Assembly: GCF_014647795.1 (NCBI RefSeq)
Contig: NZ_BMPW01000030.1
Coordinates: 36,114-100,113, forward strand
Direction: 5' to 3'
DNA length: 64,000 bases
DNA from: Actinoplanes campanulatus
GTDB lineage: Bacteria > Actinomycetota > Actinomycetes > Mycobacteriales > Micromonosporaceae
Program-made: the position numbers and the translations under genes
Notes under the pieces: generated by a model
What the model was told of the DNA's origin: nothing
What the model saw: only the letters and a program-made list of their open reading frames with translations
Databases searched by the model: none
Shown here: piece after piece, positions 8,805 to 17,042 of the stretch
How the letters are laid out: each line of letters starts with the position of its first letter
Numbering within the stretch: the first letter of the stretch is position 1

Positions 8805-9803
8805 ATGGATCGCGCCGTCACCATCAGCCAGGTGGCCGCGCTCGCGGGGGTTTCCACGGGTACTGCGTCGAAGGCGCTCAACGGCCGCGGCGCTCTGCGC
8901 CCGGAGACCCGGTTACGTGTTCAGCAGGCCGCCGAGCAGCTCGGATTCGTCGCCAACGCGGCGGCCCGCAGCCTGCAGACCGGCCGCACCTACACGGTCG
9001 GCATGATCACCACGGACAGCATCGGCCGGTTCAGCATCCCGCTGCTCATCGGCGCCGAGGACGCGCTCGGGGCGGGCCAGATGTCGGTGTTCCTGTGCGA
9101 CGCCCGCGACGACCCGATCCGCGAGCAGTACTATTTGCGCACCCTGCTCAGCCGCAAGGTCGACGGCATCATAGTGACCGGCCGGCGCACCCAGGCCCGC
9201 CAGCCGATCGGCCGTGACCTGCCGGTTCCCGTCGTCTACGCGTTCATCAGCTCGGCCGACGGGCGGGACTGCTCGGTCGTGCCGGACGAGGCCGACGGCG
9301 CCCGCCGCGCCATCGGGCACCTGCTCGCGGTCGGCCGCCGCCGGATCGCCCACGTCACCGGCCCGGAGCACCACCACTCGGCACAGATGCGGGCGGCCGG
9401 CGCGGTCGACACCCTGGCCGCCGAGGGTCTCCGACTGGCCACCCCGGTCCTGTACGGGGAGTGGAGCGAGGCGTGGGGCCGCCAGGCCGCCGGGATCCTG
9501 CTGTCCACCGGCGCCGATGTGGACGCGGTGTTCTGCGGCAGCGACCAGGTGGCCCGCGGCCTGGCGGAGGGGCTGCGCGACGCCGGCCGGGAGATCCCGA
9601 GGGACATCGCGCTGGTCGGCTTCGACAACTGGGACGTCATGGTGGACGGCTCCCGGCCGGCTCTGACCAGCGTGGACATGGATCTGGAGGGGATCGGCCG
9701 GACCGCCGCCGAGATGCTGCTCGCGGCGATCAACGGCGAGCCGGTGCACGGTCACCAGGCGCGCCCGTGCCGCCTGGTCCCGCGTGCCTCCACCGCCGTC
9801 TGA
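8805..9803 (+). CDS. LacI-family transcriptional regulator
   Basis: A 332-residue protein with the LacI/GalR helix-turn-helix at residues 4-24 (VTISQVAALAGVSTGTASKA) and hinge helix NAAARSLQTGRT. The sugar-binding periplasmic-like domain starts at YTVGMITTDS and ends with the conserved VGFDNWDVM and LTSVDMDLEGIG segments. GGAGGAAA lies about 12 bases before the ATG. It is divergent from the ABC/GH127 operon and upstream of the secreted glycosidase. Both have copies of one operator, so it probably controls both in response to an imported sugar. Confidence 0.93.
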   Translation: MDRAVTISQVAALAGVSTGTASKALNGRGALRPETRLRVQQAAEQLGFVANAAARSLQTGRTYTVGMITTDSIGRFSIPLLIGAEDALGAGQMSVFLCDARDDPIREQYYLRTLLSRKVDGIIVTGRRTQARQPIGRDLPVPVVYAFISSADGRDCSVVPDEADGARRAIGHLLAVGRRRIAHVTGPEHHHSAQMRAAGAVDTLAAEGLRLATPVLYGEWSEAWGRQAAGILLSTGADVDAVFCGSDQVARGLAEGLRDAGREIPRDIALVGFDNWDVMVDGSRPALTSVDMDLEGIGRTAAEMLLAAINGEPVHGHQARPCRLVPRASTAV

Positions 9804-9831
9804 CCTGTCCCCGCGACGCCGGCATCGGTTT

Positions 9832-9848
9832 AGGCAATCGTTTTCCTT
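9832..9848. promoter_or_regulatory. LacI-type operator O2 upstream of the large glycosidase
   Basis: AGGCAATCGTTTTCCTT, identical to O1 at 16 of 17 positions and in a comparable sequence frame. Unlike O1 it lies just upstream of the candidate -35 (9856-9861). Simple steric block of initiation is therefore less obvious; activation, looping with O1 about 1.15 kb away, or interference are possible. Confidence 0.75.
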
Positions 9849-9855
9849 CAGGGCA

Positions 9856-9884
9856 TTGACGGGCATCGCTGGGTCACGTAGCTT
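9856..9884 (+). promoter_or_regulatory. Candidate promoter of the large glycosidase
   Basis: TTGACG, a 17-base spacer and TAGCTT, about 48 bases before the ATG of the secreted glycosidase. The -10 hexamer is the same as that of the divergent sugar operon promoter. Confidence 0.55.
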
Positions 9885-9932
9885 GGCCGGAACGACTCCC
9901 GTGTTAACGCTCACATCAGCGTTGGAGAACGC

Positions 9933-12900
9933 ATGTCCCGAAGGAAACGCCTGTCCGCTGCGATCGCGGCCGGGCTGCTGACCGCCACCCTGCCGACGAT
10001 CCCCGCGCTGGCAGCCGACGTACCCACCCCCGTCGTCGCCTACGAGTTCGACGCCGACGACCTCACCACCGGCGTCGTCACCGACACCTCCGGCAACGGC
10101 CTCGACGGCACCCTCGTCAACGGCGCCACCGCGGCACTGGTCGACGGGCGCGACGGCGGCCACGCCCTCCAGCTGCCCGGCGGCGCGCCGACCTCGAACG
10201 GCGCCTACGTCACCATTCCACGGAAGGTGCTCGACGGGCGTACCGACCTGACCGTCTCCGCCCGCGTCCGGTGGGACGGCACCACGGCGCCCTGGCAGTG
10301 GATCTACGCGCTCGGCAAGGACACCAGCCGCTACCTGTTCAGCACGCCGTACAACGGGGACGGGAAGCTGCGCACCGCCGTCACCAAGGACTGGGCCGGC
10401 GCCGAAGCGCAGGTCACCGGCTCGGCCGCGCTGCCCGCCAGCGCCTGGAAGACGGTCACGGTCACCCTCGGTGGGGGACGGCTCACCACGTACCTCGACG
10501 GGGTCTCGGTCGCTGAGGCGACGACCACCGCGACCGCGGCCGACCTGATCGACGCCGGCACCGCGAGCGCCGGCTTCATCGGCCGCTCCTTCTATCCGGA
10601 CCCGCTGTTCGACGGCGCCGTCGACGACTTCCGCGTCTACGGCTCGGCGCTCACCGCCGCGCAGGTCGCCGACGAGTTCGGCGCCGAGATCCCGACGGTG
10701 ACCGCGCTGTCACAGACGACGTTCGAGGTCCGCACCACGATCGGGACCGCACCCGCGCTGCCCGCGTCGGTCACCGCCGACTTCACCGACGGCTACGACC
10801 GGCAGGTCCCGGTCACCTGGGACCCGGTCGACCCGGCGAAGTACGCCCAGCGTGGCGCCTTCAGCGTGGCCGGAACCGCGGCGGGCACCCCGGTCTCCGC
10901 CACCGTCACCGTGATCCGCGAGGGCGAGCTCACCATCGACCTGGCCGCCACCACCGGCGACTTCCACGGCGGCGCCTCCGGAACCCTCTACGGCCTGTAC
11001 GCCGACGGCGTCCCCAGTGACAACCTGATCGAGGGCATGCGCCTGCGCACCGTCTCGACCAAGGCGCAGGACGGCCCCCAGCACCCCGGCGCCGACGCCC
11101 TCGAGGTGGTCAAGCCGCTCGCCGACAGCACCGACGGCGACGTCTACATCTACATGACCGACATCCACCGCGGCTTCCCCTACCAGTGGCCGGGCGGCAC
11201 ACCCGAGGAGAGACTCGCCACCTACCGCGAGAAGATCGCTCAACAGGTGGATCAGGTACTCAAGCTCGACGAGGTGTATCAGGACAACATCGTCTTCGTG
11301 CCGTTCAACGAGCCCGAGGGCAACATGTTCGGCACCGGCGAGTGGAGTTACAACGGGGTCAGCTGGCTCAGCGACCCGGACGACTACTTCGCCGCCTGGG
11401 ACGACTTCTACCGCCTCATCAAGCGCAAGATGCCGTCCGCACGGATCGCCGGGCCCAACACCAGCATCCTGTTCGAGCAGGTCAAGGGCTTCCTGGAGCA
11501 CGCCGTCGAGGCCGGCACCGTACCGGACGTGATCACCTGGCACGAGCTGAGCCACCCGGAGGCGGTCCGCGACAGCGTCGTGAAGTACCGCGCCTGGGAG
11601 AAGGAGATCCTGCCCGGCCGGGAACTGCCGATCAACATCAACGAGTACGCGTTCAACTACCACACCAGCGTGCCCGGCCAGATGATCCAGTGGATCTCGG
11701 CGATCGAGGAGTCCAAGGTCGACGCCGACATCGCCTACTGGAACATCGACGGCAACCTGTCCGACTCGGCGGTGCAGGCCAACCGCGGCAACGGGCAGTG
11801 GTGGCTCTACAACGCCTACGGCAGCATGACCGGCCAGACCGTCAAGGTGACGCCGCCCTACCCCGGCCAGAACTACACGCTCCAGGGGGTGGCCGGCCTC
11901 GACAAGGCCAAGAAGCAGGCCCGCGCCATCTTCGGCGGGGCCACCAGCGCCGGCTACATCCGGTTCGACAACGTGCCGAAGTACTTCGGGAAGACCGTGC
12001 ACGCCTGGATCCGGGAGATCCCGTGGACCGGGCAGGTCGGCGACTCGGCCCAGCCCCGGCTGCTCGCCGAGAAGGACGTGACGGTCGCCGACGGCGCGAT
12101 CGCGTTCGAGTTCGACCGGCTCAGCGAGGCTTCCGCGTACGAGATCGTCTTCAGCCCCGCCGGAGAGAGTGACCGGACCGCGGCTTCGCCCACCGCCTGG
12201 CAGGGTTCCTTCGAGGCCGAGGCGGCCACCTACACCGGCGGCGGCTACAGCAAGAACGGGCCGGAGGGCTCGCCGCGCGACGTCTCGAAGTTCTACACGT
12301 CCGGCGCCTACAACGTCGGCGGCCTGCGCACCGGCAGCGACGGCGTGCTCGACTTCACCGTCACCGTGCCCAGCGACGGTCTCTACGACTTGAGCGTATT
12401 CGCCAATTCACTCAACACGTTCGACCTCGTCAAGGAGCAGGGGCCGACCAACGTGTTCCTGCGTGTCGACGGCGCCGCCGAACAGGAGGTGTTCCTGCCG
12501 CTCGGCTACAAGTGGGTGGTCTGGGACCACGCCGACACGACGGTGCGGCTGACCGCCGGCGAGCACACCATCTCGCTGGCCGCGCGCAGCCTGGACGGCA
12601 CGAAGGCCACCAAGGGCGACGCGATCATCGACCGGATCACCCTGGAACTGCCGAATTCGGCCGCCGCCACCGACGTGTACGAGGCGGAGCTGGCATCCCT
12701 CGCCGGTGGCGCGAAGCCGGTCTACGCGGGCCGGAAGACCTCCGGCTCGGGCGTCGCCGACCTGGGCCGCGGCGGCGCCGCCACCTTCTGGGTGTACTCG
12801 GAGGCCGACGCCGCGGCCGTGCTCGACGCCGGAGTCACCGGCGGCTCCGTGGAGATCGAGGTCAACGGCATCGCGGTCGGCGGATCCAGGTCGACGGCCG

Positions 12901-13613
12901 TCTCCCTCTCCGGCGGCGTCAACAAAGTCAAGATCAAGGGCAAGACGAGGGGTACGGCCATCGACCGCCTCTCCGTCCGATCCTCGACAGCCCTGCCCGC
13001 GACCGGTGTGAAGGCCGGAGCCGCGACCGCGCTGTCCACGACGGTCTTGGAGGCCGGAACCGCGACCGTCCTGCCCGCGACGGTCTTGGAGGCCGGAACC
13101 GCGACCGTCCTGCCCGCGACTGTCCTGGAGGCCGAAGCCGCGCAACTCGCCGGCTCCGCCACGGTCACCGCGAAGTCCCTGGCCAGCGGCGGTTCAGCGG
13201 TTACCGGTGTCGGCGGCGAACCCGGCAACGCCGACACCCTCACCTTCACCGTGAACGCCGCAAGACTCGGCACCTACGCCATGCGCGTCCGCTACGCCAA
13301 CCCGGAACAGGCGGTCGCCACCCACTACAACCCCGACCCGCTCGCCCGGCCCGCCGACATCTCGGTCAACGGCGGCCCGGCGAAACGAACACTGTTCCCG
13401 CACAGCTTCCACGACAACAACTTCTGGGAGCTGACCATCCCGGTCGTCCTCAGACGCGGCGCGAACACCATCGCGTTCTCGTCCGAGGAACTGCCCAATT
13501 TCGACGGTACGACCTACGCCTCCGACACCTGGCCGGATGTGCTGCTGCGCTCGAAATACGCCCCGGTGATCGACAAGATCACCGTGGCCCCGTTCAGCGC
13601 ACCCGCCCACTGA
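9933..13613 (+). CDS. Large secreted multidomain clan GH-A glycosidase
   Basis: A 1226-residue exported enzyme. Order: signal peptide (to about 27, PALAAD); LamG/concanavalin-like domain (about 35-250); Ig-like domain (about 250-325); (beta/alpha)8 catalytic domain (about 330-745) with acid/base E460 in FNEPEGN and nucleophile E571 in NINEYAFNY; a carbohydrate-binding domain (about 750-910, opening SFEAEAATY); a second beta domain (about 915-1015); a 13-residue threefold repeat linker; and a last CBM35/6-like domain from VLEAEAAQL. The catalytic core is related to that of the 561-residue enzyme at 1.9-3.6 kb. Several binding modules imply action on insoluble or complex polysaccharide. It has its own promoter and the second LacI operator. 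The GH family number is not assigned by eye. Confidence 0.8.
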   Translation: MSRRKRLSAAIAAGLLTATLPTIPALAADVPTPVVAYEFDADDLTTGVVTDTSGNGLDGTLVNGATAALVDGRDGGHALQLPGGAPTSNGAYVTIPRKVLDGRTDLTVSARVRWDGTTAPWQWIYALGKDTSRYLFSTPYNGDGKLRTAVTKDWAGAEAQVTGSAALPASAWKTVTVTLGGGRLTTYLDGVSVAEATTTATAADLIDAGTASAGFIGRSFYPDPLFDGAVDDFRVYGSALTAAQVADEFGAEIPTVTALSQTTFEVRTTIGTAPALPASVTADFTDGYDRQVPVTWDPVDPAKYAQRGAFSVAGTAAGTPVSATVTVIREGELTIDLAATTGDFHGGASGTLYGLYADGVPSDNLIEGMRLRTVSTKAQDGPQHPGADALEVVKPLADSTDGDVYIYMTDIHRGFPYQWPGGTPEERLATYREKIAQQVDQVLKLDEVYQDNIVFVPFNEPEGNMFGTGEWSYNGVSWLSDPDDYFAAWDDFYRLIKRKMPSARIAGPNTSILFEQVKGFLEHAVEAGTVPDVITWHELSHPEAVRDSVVKYRAWEKEILPGRELPININEYAFNYHTSVPGQMIQWISAIEESKVDADIAYWNIDGNLSDSAVQANRGNGQWWLYNAYGSMTGQTVKVTPPYPGQNYTLQGVAGLDKAKKQARAIFGGATSAGYIRFDNVPKYFGKTVHAWIREIPWTGQVGDSAQPRLLAEKDVTVADGAIAFEFDRLSEASAYEIVFSPAGESDRTAASPTAWQGSFEAEAATYTGGGYSKNGPEGSPRDVSKFYTSGAYNVGGLRTGSDGVLDFTVTVPSDGLYDLSVFANSLNTFDLVKEQGPTNVFLRVDGAAEQEVFLPLGYKWVVWDHADTTVRLTAGEHTISLAARSLDGTKATKGDAIIDRITLELPNSAAATDVYEAELASLAGGAKPVYAGRKTSGSGVADLGRGGAATFWVYSEADAAAVLDAGVTGGSVEIEVNGIAVGGSRSTAVSLSGGVNKVKIKGKTRGTAIDRLSVRSSTALPATGVKAGAATALSTTVLEAGTATVLPATVLEAGTATVLPATVLEAEAAQLAGSATVTAKSLASGGSAVTGVGGEPGNADTLTFTVNAARLGTYAMRVRYANPEQAVATHYNPDPLARPADISVNGGPAKRTLFPHSFHDNNFWELTIPVVLRRGANTIAFSSEELPNFDGTTYASDTWPDVLLRSKYAPVIDKITVAPFSAPAH
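13023..13139 (+). repeat. 39-base in-frame tandem repeat, 3 units
   Basis: Three 39-base units at 13023-13061, 13062-13100 and 13101-13139 encode 13-residue repeats ATALSTTVLEAGT, ATVLPATVLEAGT and ATVLPATVLEAEA. They form a linker between two binding domains of the glycosidase. The repeated VLEA is also the start of the following carbohydrate-binding domain, so the array looks like expansion of that domain's first residues. Confidence 0.9.
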
Positions 13614-13620
13614 CCCCGAC

Positions 13621-13646
13621 GGCGGGCCGGCATGGGCCGGCCCGCC
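13621..13646 (+). terminator. Hairpin terminator after the large glycosidase
   Basis: GGCGGGCCGGC / GCCGGCCCGCC form a perfect 11-base-pair stem with a 4-base loop, 7 bases after the glycosidase stop. No U-run follows, as is common in high-GC actinobacteria. Confidence 0.75.
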
Positions 13647-13664
13647 GTTGCATAGGGTGACCGG

Positions 13665-14531
13665 ATGTCGCCGCCATCGATATCCCGTCTCGATCGCATC
13701 GCCCACCGCTGCGCCCGGATCACCGAATCCCGGGCCTTCGAGGTGATCATCGTGGTGATGATCGGCGCGAACGCGGTGCTGCTGGCCGTCGAGACCTACC
13801 CGCACAGCGACGACGTCGCCCGCCTCCTGCACGGCCTCGAATGGGTGTTCCGGATCGTGTTCGTCGCCGAGATCGCGATGCGCATCCTGGCCTACGGACG
13901 GCACCCCCGCGACTTCTTCCACCACGGCTGGAACGTCTTCGACTTCGTGGTCATCGTCGCCGTCTTCATCCCCGGCCTGCACGGCGACTCGGCCGCCCTG
14001 CGGGTCATCCGGATCGCCCGTGTGCTGCGGCTGGTCCGCTTCTCACCCGGCCTGCGCACGATCGTGGCCGCCCTGCTGCGCAGCCTGCCCGGCGTCGGTG
14101 GCTTCCTGGCCCTCGCCCTGGTCACCCTCTACGTCTACGGCATGGCCGGCTGGCTGATCTTCCAGGATTCCGACCCGGAACAGTACGGCACCCTGGGCCG
14201 CGCGGTGCTCACGCTGTTCGTGTTGCTCTCCCTGGAGACGTTGCCGGACCTGATCGCTCAAGGCATGCAGTTGTCACCATGGACTCTCGTCTACTACGTC
14301 AGCTATGTACTGATCACCGTCAACCTGCTCGTCAACATATTGATCGCGGTTATCGTCAACTCAATGGAGGAGGCCCGTCGACTGGAGATGACCGAGAGCC
14401 TCGGCACCGACGAGGACCGCGACGGCGTGCCCGACGAGATCGACCGCATCCTGGTGAGCCAGCGTCTCGACGAACTGCGCACCCTGCTCAACGACCTGGA
14501 GCGGGAGCTGCGAATCGACCGCCGAGGCTGA
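13665..14531 (+). CDS. Voltage-gated ion channel (bacterial Nav-like) with EF-hand-like loop
   Basis: A 288-residue single-domain (six-helix) channel. S1 is around residues 25-45, S2 around 58-78, S3 around 90-104. S4 has arginines every third position (R113, R116, R119, R122, R125), the voltage sensor. S5 is around 143-168. The pore segment LSLETLPDL (188-196) keeps the glutamate of the bacterial sodium-channel filter but in a variant setting (SLETLP instead of TLESW). S6 is around 210-232. The cytoplasmic tail contains DEDRDGVPDEID (249-260), which fits the EF-hand calcium loop pattern, followed by a heptad-like helix (262-285). Family members tetramerise. Ion selectivity is not predictable here. 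Confidence 0.85.
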   Translation: MSPPSISRLDRIAHRCARITESRAFEVIIVVMIGANAVLLAVETYPHSDDVARLLHGLEWVFRIVFVAEIAMRILAYGRHPRDFFHHGWNVFDFVVIVAVFIPGLHGDSAALRVIRIARVLRLVRFSPGLRTIVAALLRSLPGVGGFLALALVTLYVYGMAGWLIFQDSDPEQYGTLGRAVLTLFVLLSLETLPDLIAQGMQLSPWTLVYYVSYVLITVNLLVNILIAVIVNSMEEARRLEMTESLGTDEDRDGVPDEIDRILVSQRLDELRTLLNDLERELRIDRRG

Positions 14532-14536
14532 CCGCC

Positions 14537-14705
14537 GCACGGTCGGCTGGTGCCACCTCCGCCCGGGTGGCCGGTACCACCTCCGCATGGTTAGCTGGCG
14601 CCACCTCCGCATGAGTAGCTGGCGCCACGTCCGCACGGGTCGGCCGGTGCCACCTATGCACGGACGGCCGGTGCCACTGCCGCGCGGACGGCCGGCGCCA
14701 CCTCG
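14537..14705. repeat. 24-base minisatellite, about 7 units
   Basis: The element gCCAC recurs at 14551, 14575, 14599, 14623, 14648, 14672 and 14696, a period of 24 bases (one 25). The array fills the space between the channel gene and the convergent oxidoreductase. It runs into the oxidoreductase's last codons, where it encodes a repeated APAVRA. Confidence 0.85.
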
Positions 14706-15565
14706 TTCGCCCAGCGGCCCAGCGTCACACCGTCCGGCGTGCCGCCGGTGGGGGAGAAGAGCGTGAACCCGGCCGCACCGTGCTCGACGACCGCGCCGGT
14801 CAGCTCCTCCACCCACTGTGCGGGCGAGCCCCCGAGCCAGCGGCCGTCACCGTCGCGGGTGGCCGGCAGCGGCCGCTCGGTGATCCGCCCCGGCAGGTTG
14901 TAGACCGTGGCGACCTCGGACGGATCCCGGCCCACCGCGGCGGCGGCCCCGTCGATCACCGGCCGTGACTCCCGGTAGCGGGCGCTCAGCCAGTCGGCGG
15001 CGTGACCAGGGATCCAGCCGTCCGCGACCCGCCCGGTCGCGGCCAGCGACTTCCGGCCCACCGACCCGGTCCACACCTTCGGCGCCCCGACCGGAGCCGG
15101 ATCCAGATTGGTCACCCGGTAGTGCTTCCCCTCGAACGTGACCGGGTCGCCGCCGCCGGACAGCAGCCGGATCAGCACGATCGCCTCCTCGAACGCCTCC
15201 ACCGCCTCGCCCGCCGACAGTCGCGGCACACCCATGTCGGCGATCCGGTCCCACCGGCCGCCCGCGCCCATGCCGAGCACGACGCGGCCGCCGGAGAGGG
15301 CGGAGAGCGTCCCGACCGTACGGGCCAGCATCGCAGGCGGCCGGGTCGGCAGATTGGTGACGTTCGCCAGCCCGGCGATCCGCTCGGTGCGCCCCAGGAC
15401 CAGGCCGATCGCGGCGTACGCGTCCAGCCGCCCACCGAGATACGGATGGTCGGACAGCGAGAAATGGTCCAGCCCGTCCCGGTCCGCCTGCGCGGTCAGG
15501 CGCAGCCACTCCGGGCCGTCGGTGATCCCGTCGTGCGCGCCGAAACCGAAGACGACGTTGCGCAT
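14654..15565 (-). CDS. LLM-class (F420-dependent type) oxidoreductase
   Basis: A 303-residue luciferase-like monooxygenase fold protein. Typical blocks are FSLSDHPYLGGR, LANVTNLPTRPPAMLA, GRVVLGMGAGG and APKVWTGSVGRKSL; members in actinobacteria mostly use coenzyme F420. The substrate is unknown. The C-terminus (APAVRAAVAPAVRA) is made by a minisatellite that extends past the stop, so the tail length may vary between strains. It is divergent from a MarR-type gene with two palindromic operators between them, so its expression is probably repressed by that regulator. Confidence 0.85.
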   Translation of the reverse strand: MRNVVFGFGAHDGITDGPEWLRLTAQADRDGLDHFSLSDHPYLGGRLDAYAAIGLVLGRTERIAGLANVTNLPTRPPAMLARTVGTLSALSGGRVVLGMGAGGRWDRIADMGVPRLSAGEAVEAFEEAIVLIRLLSGGGDPVTFEGKHYRVTNLDPAPVGAPKVWTGSVGRKSLAATGRVADGWIPGHAADWLSARYRESRPVIDGAAAAVGRDPSEVATVYNLPGRITERPLPATRDGDGRWLGGSPAQWVEELTGAVVEHGAAGFTLFSPTGGTPDGVTLGRWANEVAPAVRAAVAPAVRA

Positions 15566-15585
15566 GGTTACCCCCCAGGGTTTGT

Positions 15586-15625
15586 AGTTCGTACTCCGAA
15601 CTATGCATAGTTCGTAGCACGAACT
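15586..15625. promoter_or_regulatory. Twin MarR operators
   Basis: Two perfect 6+5+6 inverted repeats: AGTTCG-TACTC-CGAACT (15586-15602) and AGTTCG-TAGCA-CGAACT (15609-15625). They are separated by ATGCAT and centred 23 bases apart. They lie between the divergent oxidoreductase and MarR genes, so both would be controlled. Confidence 0.85.
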
Positions 15626-15650
15626 GCAGGTGTTGCGCTAGGCTTTCCCG

Positions 15651-16103
15651 GTGGCCAAGTCGGAGAATCAGATCGGAGTCGTCGCCGCACTCGTGCGCAC
15701 GGCATTCCTGGTCAACGCTGTCTATGCTGAGTCGGCCCGCGAGTTCAGCCTCACCCAGCAACAGGGCCAACTGCTCTGTGTGCTGATGCCCCAGGCCTAT
15801 GCGATGGGCGAGTTGAGCACCATTCTCGGCCTCGCCAAATCCAGCCTAACCGGCCTCGTCGACCGCACCGAACGTAACGGCCTGGTCCGCCGCGACCCCG
15901 ATCCACGCGACCCGCGAGGCGTCCGCGTGACCCTCACCCCCGCCGGCGCCGAACTCGCCGACCGCTTCTACACCGAGACCTGCCGCCGGGTCGCCGAGCT
16001 GCCCGCCACCCTGAGCGACCAGGAACGCGACACGGTCGCCGGCCTCCTCAGCCGCGTGATCCACGACAACCAGGTGCCAGTCGTCTTCAGCGAAACCCCT
16101 TGA
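15651..16103 (+). CDS. MarR-family transcriptional regulator
   Basis: A 150-residue winged-helix regulator. The recognition region is MGELSTILGLAKSSLTGLVDRTERNGLVRR and the wing is DPRDPRGVRVTLTPAG. It starts with GTG and has no clear ribosome-binding site; a TAGGCT hexamer about 10 bases upstream suggests a leaderless or near-leaderless transcript. It probably represses itself and the F420-type oxidoreductase through the twin palindromes between them. Confidence 0.9.
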   Translation: MAKSENQIGVVAALVRTAFLVNAVYAESAREFSLTQQQGQLLCVLMPQAYAMGELSTILGLAKSSLTGLVDRTERNGLVRRDPDPRDPRGVRVTLTPAGAELADRFYTETCRRVAELPATLSDQERDTVAGLLSRVIHDNQVPVVFSETP

Positions 16104-16164
16104 TGGGTACGGCGTTCGCCGCCCCCGCCGAATCCACCCCGCCCCGCCGGCTCCACGCGAGGCG

Positions 16165-16290
16165 CTGCAACGCGAGCCCGTGACGCGCCCGCCGGGCCGA
16201 GCTCGGTGGCCGGGCAGGCGTCCTCACCACCTGCAACGCAGACCCGTGATGCGCGTACCGGGTTGAGTTCGGTGGCCGGGCAGGAGGACA
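16165..16290. repeat. Imperfect 66-base tandem duplication
   Basis: A block starting CTGCAACGCG at 16165 recurs as CTGCAACGCA at 16231 and stays alignable through GCTCGGTGGCCGGGCAGG. It fills most of the 270-base gap between the MarR and kinase genes, where I see no gene. Confidence 0.7.
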
Positions 16291-16376
16291 CCGAGGGCAA
16301 GTTCCCTGGGCTGGGCTCGGTGACAGCCCAGCGGTGCGGTCGCAGGGCTGGGGACCCGCCCTCGCAGACTGGTGTG

Positions 16377-17042
16377 ATGACCGCATCCGCTGACCGGTGT
16401 GCCACTCTGCGACACGTCGCCGACCGCATCGCCGAACTCGACGACGGCGGCGGGCTCCGCATCGGTGTTGACGGCGTGGACGGGGCCGGCAAGACCGTCT
16501 TGGCGGACGAGCTCGCCGCCCAGCTTCGTGTGCCCGGACGGCCCGTCGTGCGGGTGTCGCTCGACGACTTCCACCACGTGCGGGCCGTCCGCCATCGGCA
16601 GGGCCGGGACTCCCCGCGGGGCTTCTGGGAGGACTCCTACGACTACGACCGCTTCCGGCGTGACGTCCTCGAACCCTTCGGGCCGGGTGGTTCCCGGCGC
16701 TACCGGGCGGCGGCCCACGACCTGGAAACCGATGTCGTCCTCGACGGGGAGCCGTGCGCCGCGGACCCCGGCGCGGTGCTCATCGTGGACGGGCTGTTCC
16801 TGCACCGCGACGAACTCGTACCGGTCTGGGATCTGTCGGTCTTCCTTGACGTCCCCTTCGAGGAGACGGCCCGGCGCATGGCTGATCGGGACGGCACCAG
16901 CCCCGACCCGGACCACCCCGGGATGCGGCGCTACGTAGAGGGCCAGCGCCTCTACTTCGCCGCGTGCGCACCCCAGGATCGCGCCACGATCCTGATCGAC
17001 AACCGCGACTTCGCCGCTCCCCGGATCATCCGCGAACGGTAG
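16377..17042 (+). CDS. Uridine kinase-like P-loop phosphotransferase
   Basis: A 221-residue protein with a Walker A motif GVDGVDGAGKTVLADEL near residue 31. A conserved SLDDFHHVR segment and RGFWEDSYDYDRFR (substrate region of uridine/phosphoribulokinase-like kinases) follow. Walker B-like LIVDGLFLHRDEL and a lid segment ETARRMADRDG complete the fold. Family members use ATP to phosphorylate nucleosides or similar small alcohols; the true substrate is unknown. The ATG at 16377 is chosen because upstream sequence is repeat-derived. It has no close co-directional partner; the next 415 bases hold no gene I can support. Confidence 0.8.
   Translation: MTASADRCATLRHVADRIAELDDGGGLRIGVDGVDGAGKTVLADELAAQLRVPGRPVVRVSLDDFHHVRAVRHRQGRDSPRGFWEDSYDYDRFRRDVLEPFGPGGSRRYRAAAHDLETDVVLDGEPCAADPGAVLIVDGLFLHRDELVPVWDLSVFLDVPFEETARRMADRDGTSPDPDHPGMRRYVEGQRLYFAACAPQDRATILIDNRDFAAPRIIRER

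Noticed and set aside
13023-13139. Repeat array considered as CRISPR-like
   Set aside because: Units are contiguous without spacers and keep a reading frame; it is a coding minisatellite.
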